From assembly GCA_009360345.1 (NCBI GenBank), contig SPDP01000005.1:310001-374000 (forward strand): 64,000 nt of DNA, read 5' to 3'. The first letter of the stretch is position 1. The number at the start of each line of letters is the position of its first letter. A program made the translations under genes and the position numbers. This document shows, in pieces, positions 24,571 through 32,208 of this stretch. The DNA comes from Alcaligenaceae bacterium SAGV5 (GTDB lineage: Bacteria > Pseudomonadota > Gammaproteobacteria > Burkholderiales > Burkholderiaceae_B). Under the pieces are notes generated by a model. That model saw only the letters and a program-made list of their open reading frames with translations, did not search any database and was not told where the DNA came from.

Positions 24571-25389
24571 CTAGAGTCCGGCCAGGCGGCACGCGCGCTG
24601 GGTCAGGATGCCTTCGGGCGAGGCCAGGTCGTTCAGGACGGTGAAATGGTTGCGATCGGGCAGCCGCAGCAATTCGCCGGGCAGGCCCGTGCGGGCGGCG
24701 GCGAAGGTGTCCGATTGGCGCTGGAGTTCGGGCAGTTCGGCGGCGCCGTAGGCCAGCACAAGTTCGCGCTGGCTGAGCGGGCGGAGCAGCGGGCTGAGCC
24801 GCCGCACATCGGGCGGACACAGGCGCAGCTTGTCGTTCAGGTAGCCGAGGCGGATGGGTTCGAGGTCATAGATGCCGCTGATGGCCAGTCCGCCACGGAC
24901 TCCGGGCTCATCGAGCACCATGGCGGCCAGATGGGCGCCGGCGGACCAGCCGCTGACGATCATCCGTTCGGGATCCGTGCCCCATTGCGGGGCTTGCCGC
25001 CCCAGCCATCCCAGGGCGGCGCGGATTTCGCCGACGATGCCGTCCAGGGATTGTTCGGGGGCCGGGGTGTAGCTCACCAGCGCGACATGGAGCCCATGGG
25101 CCAGCGGGCCGGCCGCCAGGAAACTGAAGTTCTCTTTCGCGCGGGATTGCCAATAGTCGCCATGGATGAAGACCATGAGCGGGCCTGGCCGCACGGCGGG
25201 AAAGTAATCGATGCGGTTGCGGGGCGCGGGGCCGTAGCGCAGGTCCAGGTATTGGGGATGGGCGGCCCGCAGCTTGGCGCTGCGTTCATCGAATTCCGCC
25301 ATCAGCACCGCGCTGTTGAGCACGGCGGCCGAGTTGTTGTAGGAAGCGTCCAGCGCTTCCCGGGTCATTCCGTTGTACAACGCAGTCAT
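24571..25389 (-). CDS. Alpha/beta hydrolase, kynurenine-formamidase-like
   Basis: A 272-residue alpha/beta hydrolase. The start is ATG at 25389 (MTALYNGMTREALDASYNN). The oxyanion motif is FIHGDYW (family form HGGYW), the nucleophile elbow GWSAGAHL, and the catalytic His lies in PDRNHFTVLNDL. Conserved N-terminal LDASYNNSAAV and HGxYW are typical of KynB-unrelated arylformamidases and related esterases. Substrate is uncertain and no other tryptophan genes are near. The enzyme is cytoplasmic with no signal peptide. Confidence 0.8.
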   Translation of the reverse strand: MTALYNGMTREALDASYNNSAAVLNSAVLMAEFDERSAKLRAAHPQYLDLRYGPAPRNRIDYFPAVRPGPLMVFIHGDYWQSRAKENFSFLAAGPLAHGLHVALVSYTPAPEQSLDGIVGEIRAALGWLGRQAPQWGTDPERMIVSGWSAGAHLAAMVLDEPGVRGGLAISGIYDLEPIRLGYLNDKLRLCPPDVRRLSPLLRPLSQRELVLAYGAAELPELQRQSDTFAAARTGLPGELLRLPDRNHFTVLNDLASPEGILTQRACRLAGL

Positions 25390-25526
25390 GCGGCAGTTCC
25401 GGTCCGGGCGCGGGGCAGGGCGATCATGGGCACGAGTTGCAACCAAAAGTGTCCGAAATAGAAGAATTCATCCTTTCTCGTCCAATTGCAAGACCCGTGC
25501 CGGCCTTCCCGGAACAGATCGCTGCA

Positions 25527-26009
25527 TCAATGATGATGGCCGCCCGCGCCATGGCTTGTGGTGCCGGCGCCGGCCGCCTCGACCCTGAAGTCCACCTTCA
25601 CCTCGCCGGCTTTCTCGAAGACCAGGGTGGCGGGGAAACTGGCGCCTTCCTTCAGGGGCGCCTTCAGGCGCATGAACATGATGTGGTAGCCGCCGGGCTT
25701 GAGCTCGACGGTCTGGCCCGCGGGCAGGGCGATGCCGTCGACCTGGCGCATGCGCATGATGTTGCCGTCCATCTGCATGGTGTGCAGCTCGGCGGTGGCC
25801 GAGACATCGGCGCGGACGGCGACCAGCTTGTCGTCGGCGCCGTTGTTGGTCAGCTTGACGAACCCGCCTCCGGCGGGCTGGCCCGTGACGGTGGCCCGGC
25901 TCCAGGGGTGGTCGATCTGGATGGCGCCGGCCGCATGGCCCTGGGCGACGGCCTGGCCGGCGGCCAGGAGGGAAAACAACAGTGACAGGGTGAGCGTTCG
26001 GATCTGCAT
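25527..26009 (-). CDS. Periplasmic copper chaperone PCu(A)C
   Basis: A 160-residue protein with a signal peptide (TLTLSLLFSLLAAGQAVA, start ATG 26009). The PCu(A)C copper motif is visible: HTMQMDGNIMRMRQVDG (His and Met ligands) and GGYHIMFM (His and Met ligands). The protein ends in a His-rich tail (SHGAGGHHH), found in several of these chaperones and able to bind Cu(II). It delivers Cu(I) to cytochrome oxidase in the periplasm. The DUF2946 gene lies 66 bases upstream on the same strand. Confidence 0.92.
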   Translation of the reverse strand: MQIRTLTLSLLFSLLAAGQAVAQGHAAGAIQIDHPWSRATVTGQPAGGGFVKLTNNGADDKLVAVRADVSATAELHTMQMDGNIMRMRQVDGIALPAGQTVELKPGGYHIMFMRLKAPLKEGASFPATLVFEKAGEVKVDFRVEAAGAGTTSHGAGGHHH

Positions 26010-26075
26010 GAGGGTCTCGTCTGGAATCGTGGCCGGCAATGCCTGCCGGCGTGGCGCATCGAATGGAGCGTGGAC

Positions 26076-26435
26076 TCAGGCCGGCGGTGCGCGGGACGAG
26101 AAATGCAGATGGGACGGGGCGGGCGGGGACAGCATGGCCCGGATGGGCCGGTAGGCGGGGCCGAGGTCGCGCGCGAGCGCGATCTTCGCTTCGGCCGTGG
26201 GCGGGGGCAGGGCGGCATGCGAGCCGGCCAGGCAAAGCGGGCATTGCAGCGCGGCCAGCGCGTGCGAGCCGCCGTCGCGCGGATCCAGGGGCGCGGGTGC
26301 GTTGCCCCGCGCGGTGCACAGCACGGACAGCCATGGTGGCGGGCTGGCCGACGCGTGCGCCATGGGCAGGGCCGCGTGCCAGAGCACGCACAGCAGTGCC
26401 AGCCAGACGAAGCGTGGGGAAGCGTGAACGGCCAT
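26076..26435 (-). CDS. DUF2946-type small secreted protein
   Basis: A 119-residue protein with an N-terminal hydrophobic segment (FVWLALLCVLWHAALPMAHA) acting as signal or anchor. The central region contains HALAALQCPLCLAG, and a further Cys lies in LSVLCTARG. The CPLC pattern and His-rich opening match the DUF2946 family often found beside PCu(A)C and copper or TonB genes. A metal-handling role is inferred from the neighbour only. The start is ATG at 26435. Confidence 0.75.
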   Translation of the reverse strand: MAVHASPRFVWLALLCVLWHAALPMAHASASPPPWLSVLCTARGNAPAPLDPRDGGSHALAALQCPLCLAGSHAALPPPTAEAKIALARDLGPAYRPIRAMLSPPAPSHLHFSSRAPPA

Positions 26436-26476
26436 GGGCCGGATGATACCCCAGTCCCGCCGGGAGCCCGCCCGGG

Positions 26477-27346
26477 TTATTCGGGCTTGATGCCCGCCTT
26501 GCGCGCCACGTCGCCGAACAACTGCACCTCGCGTTCGATGCGGGCCTTCATCTGGGGCGGGGTCTCCCGCATCGGTTCGAATCCCGCGGCCCGCAGTCTG
26601 CCCGCGTACTCGGTATTGGCCACGACCTTGCCGACCGCCTCGGCCAGCCGGGCGCGGACGGCCGGCTCGACCCCCATCGGCAGCATGATGCCGAACCAGA
26701 TGCTCATGATGACCTCGGGATAGCGCTCGGCCGCGGCCGGGACCTCGGGCAGCGCGGGCAGGCGCCGGGGCTCCATGACGGTCAGCGGCAGCAGCCGGTT
26801 GCCGCGTATGTATTCGGCCGACGGCGCGTAGGTGGCCGAGGCCAGGTTGATCTGCCCGCCGACGGCGTCGGCCACCACCGCGGCTGCCCCTTTGTAGGGC
26901 ACGTGCACCAGATCGATGCCCGCGGCGGACTTCAGCAGTTCCACGGCGAAGTGTTGCGGCGTGCCGTTGCCCGAGCTGCCATAGGTCAGCTTTCCCGGAT
27001 TGGACTTGGCGTACTTGACGAGCTCGTCCAGGGTCTTGACCGGCGCCTGGGGATGGGCAAGCAGCAGCAGGGGCGTACCGCCGATCAGGCCGATGGGGTC
27101 CAGGTCCCGCGCGATGTCGAACGGCAGGTCCTTCTGCATGGACGGCGCGATCGTGCGCGCGCTGTCGGCGAACAGGATCGTGTAGCCGTCGGCGGGACCC
27201 TTGGCCACCATGTTGGAGCCGATCACGCCGCCCGCGCCGGGGCGATTCTCGACCACTACCTGCTGGCCGAGTTCGGCCGACAGATAGGGGGCGATGAGCC
27301 GGGCGACGATGTCGGTGCCGCCGCCGGGGCCGAAGGGGACGACGGT
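26477..27346 (-). pseudogene. Bug receptor gene missing its 5' end
   Basis: The frame encodes most of a Bug receptor: VVPFGPGGGTDIVARLIAPY, VVVENRPGAGG, YGSSGNGTPQHF, and a C-terminus to residue ~290. The family's signal peptide and first beta strand are missing. Immediately before the codons for TVVPFGPGG is an in-frame TAG (27349-27347), and beyond it the DNA is unrelated repeat-bearing sequence. A GTG at 27256 could start a 259-residue product, but it would lack the export signal and half of the ligand loop. The break therefore looks like a deletion or recombination joined to the repeat-rich segment at 27350-27667. Confidence 0.8.
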
Positions 27347-27525
27347 CTAGTGGGGCTTTCTTGGGGTGGGGCGCTGGTGCTGTCGCTGGCTGCCGGCGTT
27401 AGCGATGGGTGAAATGGCAAAGAAACTTGTATTGGATCTGGAGCATGGCGGGTCCGGCGCCGCCGGTTTGTCAGTGCTGCTTCTTGAAAAGGGCCCCGCG
27501 TTGCGAAACACTGCCGCACGACTCA

Positions 27526-27603
27526 GGATGCGGTGGATCCGGCTTTGCCGGTCCACCCGCATCGCCCCCTTGAGGGGGCGCGCGAAGCGCGTAGGGGGCG
27601 GGC
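27526..27603 (+). repeat. Class A palindromic repeat, copy 1
   Basis: About 78 bases: GGATCCGGCTTTGCCGG hairpin, GGTCCACCCGCATCGCCCC, CCCCTTGAGGGGG hairpin and GCGCGAAGCGCGTAGGGGGC. It is nearly identical to copy 4 at 45606-45683. Confidence 0.85.
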
Positions 27604-27609
27604 TTTCCC

Positions 27610-27664
27610 TCCGGTCCACCCGCATCGCCCCCTGGGGGGCGCGCGTCAGCGCGTACGGGGGGGA
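27610..27664 (+). repeat. Class A palindromic repeat, copy 2 (partial, tandem)
   Basis: Directly follows copy 1. It shares GGTCCACCCGCATCGCCCC and then CCCCTGGGGGG and GCGCGTCAGCGCGTACGGGG. Its G-run lies just upstream of the MFS start and may serve as the ribosome-binding site. Confidence 0.8.
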
Positions 27665-27667
27665 CCA

Positions 27668-28882
27668 ATGACTTCATTCCGGATGACGCCTTTCGAGCGT
27701 CGCGCGAGCTTGTCGCTGGCGGCGCTGTTCATGTGCCGGATGCTGGGGTTGTTCCTGCTGCTGCCGGTGTTCGCGGTGGCGGCCAAGGCGCTGCCGGGCG
27801 GCAACGATCCGGCGAGGGTGGGGCTGGCGCTGGGCATGTACGGGCTGACCCAGGCCTTCATGCAGATTCCGTTCGGGCTGGCCTCGGACCGCTGGGGCCG
27901 GCGGCCGGTGGTGGTGATGGGGCTGGTGCTGTTCGTCATCGGTAGCGTGGTCTGCGCCACGACCGACGACCTGTTCTGGATCACGATCGGGCGGGCCATC
28001 CAGGGCTCGGGCGCGATTTCGGCGGCGGTGACGGCGTGGCTGGCCGATGCCACGCGCGACGAGGTTCGGACCAAGGCGATGGCCATGATAGGCGCGTCCA
28101 TCGGGTTGACCTTCGCGGTATCGCTGGTGCTGGCGCCGGTGGTGGTGGGCTGGGGCGGGCTGACCGGCCTGTTCTGGACCATCGCCGCGTTGGGGGTGGC
28201 CGCGCTGGGGGTGGCCGCCTGGGTGGTCCCGGCCGCGCCGCCGGCGCCGCGGGGCGAGCCGGTCCCCATGTCGCGCGTGCTGTCGCATCCCGATCTGCTG
28301 CGGCTGAACCTCGGGGTCTTCACCCTGCACCTGGTCCAGATCGCGCTGTTCGTGGTGGTGCCCGCCGCGCTGGTGCGTACCGGCGGCCTGGACGCGGCCA
28401 CGCTGTGGAAGGTCTACCTGCCGGTGGTGCTGGCCTCGTTCGTCGTCATGGTGCCGGTGATCGGCGTCACCGAACGCTATGCGACCCACCGCAAGACCCT
28501 GCTGGGCGCGGTCGCCGGGCTGGTGCTGGTGTGCATGTTCCTGCCATGGGCGCAGGACCACTACGGATGGCTGGTCGGCGCGATGATCGCCTTCTTTTCC
28601 GTCTTCAACATCCTGGAGGCCATGCAGCCCTCGCTGGTGTCCCGCGTGGCGCCGCCGTCCCTGAAGGGGCTGGCCCTGGGTTTCTATAATACGAGCCAGG
28701 CCATCGGGCTTTTCGCCGGCGGGGCGCTGGGCGGCTGGCTGGTCTCCCACCTGGGGTCCGCCGCGGTATTCCAGGCGGCGGCGGGGCTGGCGGTAATATG
28801 GCTGCTGGCGGCCTGGGGGATGAAGCCCCTGCCGGCCCGGCGGGCCGCCCGGCCGGAGCAGGTGTCCCGCCCCGTATCCTGA
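27668..28882 (+). CDS. MFS transporter (YajR-like)
   Basis: A 404-residue permease with 12 predicted membrane helices. The N-terminus FERRASLSLAALFMCRMLGL and the motif A region GLASDRWGRRPVVV match the YajR/multidrug H+ antiporter group of the major facilitator superfamily. The C-terminal YAM domain of YajR is absent. ATG at 27668 lies 4 bases after the class A repeat, so the 5' leader and possibly the ribosome site come from the repeat. An alternative ATG is at 27683. Substrate is unknown. Confidence 0.85.
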   Translation: MTSFRMTPFERRASLSLAALFMCRMLGLFLLLPVFAVAAKALPGGNDPARVGLALGMYGLTQAFMQIPFGLASDRWGRRPVVVMGLVLFVIGSVVCATTDDLFWITIGRAIQGSGAISAAVTAWLADATRDEVRTKAMAMIGASIGLTFAVSLVLAPVVVGWGGLTGLFWTIAALGVAALGVAAWVVPAAPPAPRGEPVPMSRVLSHPDLLRLNLGVFTLHLVQIALFVVVPAALVRTGGLDAATLWKVYLPVVLASFVVMVPVIGVTERYATHRKTLLGAVAGLVLVCMFLPWAQDHYGWLVGAMIAFFSVFNILEAMQPSLVSRVAPPSLKGLALGFYNTSQAIGLFAGGALGGWLVSHLGSAAVFQAAAGLAVIWLLAAWGMKPLPARRAARPEQVSRPVS

Positions 28883-28987
28883 GCCCTTCTTGTCCCATTT
28901 ACGCACGAGACCGTATTGCGGTCGGCGCATTTTCAACGAATGATGTTTTTTTTCTTGTGGCCCGTGGCCGCGCCGGGCGGGGGTGGC

Positions 28988-28993
28988 TACAAT
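28988..28993 (+). promoter_or_regulatory. Possible -10 element upstream of ssb
   Basis: TACAAT lies 50 bases before the ssb start, followed by an untranslated leader with AGGAG just before the ATG. No good -35 hexamer is visible at the usual distance. Confidence 0.3.
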
Positions 28994-29042
28994 CCCTCCG
29001 CTTCGCCGCGGGCCGGTGAATACAGTCAATAGGAGTGTGGTA

Positions 29043-29543
29043 ATGGCATCCGTCAACAAAGTCATCCTGGTCGGCAACCTGGGCCGCGACCCCGAAGTTC
29101 GCTATACGCCCGACGGCGCCGCGATCTGCAACGTGTCCATCGCCACCACGTCCCAATGGAAGGACAAGAACTCGGGCGAACGCCGCGAGGAAACCGAGTG
29201 GCACCGCGTGGTGTTCTACAACCGCCTGGCCGAGATCGCCGGCGAGTACCTGAAGAAAGGCCGTTCGGTGTACGTGGAGGGTCGCCTGAAGACCCGCAAG
29301 TGGCAGGACAAGGACACCGGCGCCGATAAATACACGACCGAGATCGTCGCCGACCAGATGCAGATGCTGGGCGGCCGCGAAGGCGGCGGTGGCGAAGGCG
29401 GCGGTGGCGGCTATGGCGATTCCGCGCCGGCCCCGCGCCAGTCCAACCGTCCGGCCAGCGGCGGTGGCGGCGGCCAGCGTCCGGCCTCGCCGTCGGGCTC
29501 GGCGCCGAACTTCGCCGACATGGACGACGATATTCCGTTCTGA
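29043..29543 (+). CDS. ssb: Single-stranded DNA-binding protein
   Basis: A 166-residue SSB. The OB-fold begins MASVNKVILVGNLGRDPEVR and includes EETEWHRVVFYNRLAEI and GRSVYVEGRLKTRKW. After residue ~110 there is a Gly-rich flexible linker, and the acidic tip MDDDIPF binds partner repair proteins. It acts in replication and recombination. The strong AGGAG box 8 bases before ATG and the terminator at 29574 indicate a monocistronic gene. Confidence 0.97.
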   Translation: MASVNKVILVGNLGRDPEVRYTPDGAAICNVSIATTSQWKDKNSGERREETEWHRVVFYNRLAEIAGEYLKKGRSVYVEGRLKTRKWQDKDTGADKYTTEIVADQMQMLGGREGGGGEGGGGGYGDSAPAPRQSNRPASGGGGGQRPASPSGSAPNFADMDDDIPF

Positions 29544-29573
29544 TCTCGAACGGGACGGCAAGGCGGTTCCTCG

Positions 29574-29598
29574 AACCCCGCCCTTTGGCGGGGTTTTT
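29574..29598 (+). terminator. Rho-independent terminator of ssb
   Basis: A 9-base stem (AACCCCGCC/GGCGGGGTT) with loop CTTT is followed by a T-run, 31 bases after the ssb stop. Confidence 0.9.
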
Positions 29599-29610
29599 CG
29601 TGGCCAATGA

Positions 29611-29634
29611 TTCGATAATTGTTGTATCATTGAA
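29611..29634. promoter_or_regulatory. Probable ArsR operator overlapping the arsR promoter
   Basis: An imperfect inverted repeat TTCGATAAT / ATCATTGAA (7 of 9 positions pair) with a 6-base spacer ends 2 bases before the arsR ATG. TATCAT (29625-29630) within it could be the -10 element. Binding of ArsR here would block the promoter. Confidence 0.6.
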
Positions 29635-29636
29635 TA

Positions 29637-29957
29637 ATGAAAGAAGATCAAGCCGTCTCGGCCCTGGGGGCCCTGGCCCACCCCCAGCGTTTGCGTGTGT
29701 TCCGTGCCTTGGTCGTCGCCGGGCCCGAGGGGCTCACCCCCAGCGTCCTGGCCGGGCAGATGGCGGTCGCACGCAATACCTTGTCCTTCCATCTGAAGGA
29801 GTTGGCGCATGCGGGGCTCGTCACGGCCGAGCAGAAAGGGCGCAACCTGATCTACCGGGCGGAGTATGGCCAGATGAATGGCCTGATCGAATACCTGACC
29901 GAACATTGCTGCCAGGGGGGCGTCTGCGAAGTGTCGCCTTCCCGGTGCGGCGGTTGA
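29637..29957 (+). CDS. arsR: ArsR family arsenic-responsive repressor
   Basis: A 106-residue winged-helix repressor. It shows LGALAHPQRLRVFRAL, then the recognition helix region AVARNTLSFHLKELAHAGLV and a beta wing AEQKGRNLIYRAEY. Cysteines for As(III) binding are at the C-terminal end (EHCCQGGVCEV), a placement seen in some ArsR subtypes, unlike the helix-3 CVC site of plasmid ArsR. No ribosome-binding site is visible before the ATG, and the likely -10 lies 7 bases upstream, so the mRNA may be leaderless. First gene of the ars operon. Confidence 0.92.
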   Translation: MKEDQAVSALGALAHPQRLRVFRALVVAGPEGLTPSVLAGQMAVARNTLSFHLKELAHAGLVTAEQKGRNLIYRAEYGQMNGLIEYLTEHCCQGGVCEVSPSRCGG

Positions 29958-29962
29958 ACCCC

Positions 29963-31033
29963 ATGAACCGCTTCGAACGATTTCTCACCCTGTGGGTGGT
30001 GCTGTGCATCGGCGCCGGCATCGCGTTGGGCCAGGCCGCCCCCGGCGTCTTCCAGGCCATCGGCCGCCTCGAGGTCGCGCGGGTCAATCTGCCGGTGGGC
30101 CTGCTGATCTGGGTCATGGTCGTGCCCATGCTGCTGAAGGTGGACTTCGCGGCGCTTGGCCAGGTGCGACGCCACTGGCGCGGCATCGGGGTCACGCTGT
30201 TCATCAACTGGGGCGTCAAGCCTTTCTCGATGGCGCTGCTGGCCTGGCTGTTCATCCGGCACGTTTTTGCCGCGTGGCTGCCGGCCGACCAGTTGGACGG
30301 CTACGTCGCCGGCCTGATCCTGCTGGCCGCGGCGCCATGCACCGCCATGGTGTTCGTCTGGAGCCGTCTGACCGGCGGCGACCCGGTGTTCACCTTGTCC
30401 CAGGTCGCGCTGAACGACACCATCATGGTGTTCGCTTTCGCGCCCCTGGTGGGACTGCTGCTGGGTTTGTCGGCGATCACCGTGCCGTGGGACACCTTGC
30501 TGGTGTCCGTCGGCCTGTACATCGTGATTCCGGTCGTGTTCGCCCAATTGTGGCGGCGTGCGCTGCTGCGCCGCGGCCAGCCTGCCTTCGACCGCGTCCT
30601 GGGCCGCATCGGTCCGCTGTCGATCGCCGCGCTGCTGCTGACCCTGGTGCTGCTGTTCGCGTTCCAGGGCGAGGCCATCCTTCGCCAGCCGTTGGTGATC
30701 GCCATGCTGGCGGTGCCCATCCTGATCCAGGTGTTCTTCAATTCCGGCCTGGCGTATTGGCTCAATCGCAAGATGGGCGAGCAGCACAGCATCGCCTGTC
30801 CGTCGGCGCTGATCGGTGCCAGCAATTTCTTCGAGCTGGCGGTGGCCGCGGCCATCAGCCTGTTCGGCTTCCATTCCGGCGCTGCGCTGGCGACGGTGGT
30901 GGGCGTGCTGATCGAGGTACCGGTGATGCTGCTGGTGGTGCGCATCGTCAACCGGAGCCGAGGCTGGTACGACGCCGGCACCGCCAACGCGCACGCTGCC
31001 GGTTCATCGTCCAGCCACAGGGTATCCCCATGA
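29963..31033 (+). CDS. acr3: ACR3 family arsenite efflux permease
   Basis: A 356-residue membrane protein with about 10 helices. It starts 6 bases after the arsR stop. The essential Cys lies in ILLAAPCTAMVFVWS, and the conserved Glu in GASNFFELAVA. The opening FERFLTLWVVLCIGAGIALG and NLPVGLLIWVMVVPMLLKVDF are typical of ACR3. It exports As(OH)3 or its anion from the cytoplasm using the proton gradient. Its stop overlaps the arsC start by ATGA. Confidence 0.95.
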   Translation: MNRFERFLTLWVVLCIGAGIALGQAAPGVFQAIGRLEVARVNLPVGLLIWVMVVPMLLKVDFAALGQVRRHWRGIGVTLFINWGVKPFSMALLAWLFIRHVFAAWLPADQLDGYVAGLILLAAAPCTAMVFVWSRLTGGDPVFTLSQVALNDTIMVFAFAPLVGLLLGLSAITVPWDTLLVSVGLYIVIPVVFAQLWRRALLRRGQPAFDRVLGRIGPLSIAALLLTLVLLFAFQGEAILRQPLVIAMLAVPILIQVFFNSGLAYWLNRKMGEQHSIACPSALIGASNFFELAVAAAISLFGFHSGAALATVVGVLIEVPVMLLVVRIVNRSRGWYDAGTANAHAAGSSSSHRVSP

Positions 31034-31452
31034 GCGCCATCACGATCTATCACAACCCCGCCTGCGGCACGTCGCGCAACGTCCTGGGCCTGATCCGCAA
31101 CAGCGGGGAAGAGCCGGTCATCGTCGAGTACCTGAAGACGCCGCCGGACCGGGGCACGCTCGAGCGGCTGATCGCCGCGATGGGCGTGCCGGTCCGGGAC
31201 GTCCTGCGCGTCAAGGGCACCCCCTACGAAGCGCTGGGGCTGGGCGACCCGAAATGGGACGACGACGCGCTGATCGGCTTCATGCTCCAGTATCCCATCC
31301 TGATCAACCGGCCCATCGTCGTCACGCCGCTGGGCACGCGCTTGTGCCGGCCGTCGGAAACCGTGCTGGACATCCTGCCGTCGCCGCAGCGTGGCGCCTT
31401 CGCCAAGGAGGACGGCGTCCCCGTGGTCGATGGGGAGGGGCGGCGTGTCTGA
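31030..31452 (+). CDS. arsC: Glutaredoxin-dependent arsenate reductase
   Basis: A 140-residue ArsC of the glutaredoxin type. The catalytic Cys12 lies in YHNPACGTSRNVL, and RPIVVTPLGTRLCRP carries the arginines that bind arsenate. It reduces As(V) to As(III), the substrate of Acr3. Start and stop overlap with acr3 and arsH show translational coupling. Confidence 0.95.
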   Translation: MSAITIYHNPACGTSRNVLGLIRNSGEEPVIVEYLKTPPDRGTLERLIAAMGVPVRDVLRVKGTPYEALGLGDPKWDDDALIGFMLQYPILINRPIVVTPLGTRLCRPSETVLDILPSPQRGAFAKEDGVPVVDGEGRRV

Positions 31453-32167
31453 CCGCCTGGTCGATCTACCCAACATCGATCCCGCGCTGTTCGGGCGGCT
31501 GGATCCCGGCAGGCTGCTCGCGCCGGCGCGAGCAGCCCATGCGCCCCGCTTCCTGTTGCTGTACGGTTCGCTGCGGGAGCGGTCCTACAGCCGTCTGGTG
31601 GCCGAAGAGACTGGCCGCCTGTTGCGGGCCATGGGGGGCGAGACGCGGATGTTCGATCCTTCCGGCCTGCCGCAGGTGGACGACGTGTCCGACGAGCACC
31701 CGAAGGTGCGCGAACTGCGGGAATGGGTCCAGTGGTCGGAAGGAATGGTCTGGAGTTCCCCCGAGCGCCATGGCGCCATGAGCGGCCTGATGAAGACGCA
31801 GATCGACTGGATCCCGCTGTCCATCGGCGCGATACGCCCCACCCAGGGCAAGACGCTGGCGGTGATGCAGGTCTCGGGGGGATCCCAGTCCTTCAACGCG
31901 GTGAACCAGATGCGTGTGCTGGGCCGCTGGATGCGCATGCTGACCATTCCCAACCAGTCGTCGGTCGCCAAGGCGTACCAGGAGTTCGACGAGGCTGGAC
32001 GCATGAGGCCGTCGGCGTATTACGACAGGGTGGTGGACGTGGCCGAGGAACTGATGAAATTCACCCTGTTGACGCGCGACGCGGCCCCGTGTCTGGCGGA
32101 CCGCTATAGCGAACGGAAGGAGAGCGCCGAGGCGTTGTCCAGGCGCATGAGGCAAGCGGCGATCTGA
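31445..32167 (+). CDS. arsH: ArsH NADPH-dependent FMN reductase / organoarsenical oxidase
   Basis: The start is taken as GTG at 31445 behind GGGGAGG, overlapping arsC by 8 bases, giving 240 residues. Flavodoxin-like motifs are present: LLLYGSLRERSYSRLVAEE for FMN phosphate and SPERHGAMSGLMKTQIDW for the flavin ring, plus the ArsH-specific PNQSSVAKAYQEFDEAGRM. ArsH oxidises trivalent methyl- or aryl-arsenicals or reduces other oxidants. It is the last gene of arsR-acr3-arsC-arsH. Confidence 0.93.
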   Translation: MSDRLVDLPNIDPALFGRLDPGRLLAPARAAHAPRFLLLYGSLRERSYSRLVAEETGRLLRAMGGETRMFDPSGLPQVDDVSDEHPKVRELREWVQWSEGMVWSSPERHGAMSGLMKTQIDWIPLSIGAIRPTQGKTLAVMQVSGGSQSFNAVNQMRVLGRWMRMLTIPNQSSVAKAYQEFDEAGRMRPSAYYDRVVDVAEELMKFTLLTRDAAPCLADRYSERKESAEALSRRMRQAAI

Positions 32168-32208
32168 CGGCGCCTGGCATCGGAAGCGGAGGCGTCGCCC
32201 GCGCGACG

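Larger units (their letters stand above)
27350..27667. other. Repeat-rich gap without a gene
   Basis: The segment between the broken Bug gene and the MFS gene contains two class A repeats (27526-27603 and 27610-27664). A stretch near 27370-27400 resembles the spacer between the repeats at 45540-45580: GCTGGTGCTGTCGCTGGCTG compared with the reverse complement GGTGCTATCGCTGGCTGCC. A short frame starting at 27411 is not convincing as a protein. Confidence 0.6.

Noticed and set aside
27526..27664. Class A repeats as simple terminators
   Set aside because: They lack T-runs, occur in tandem and in both orientations, and one adjoins a gene start.
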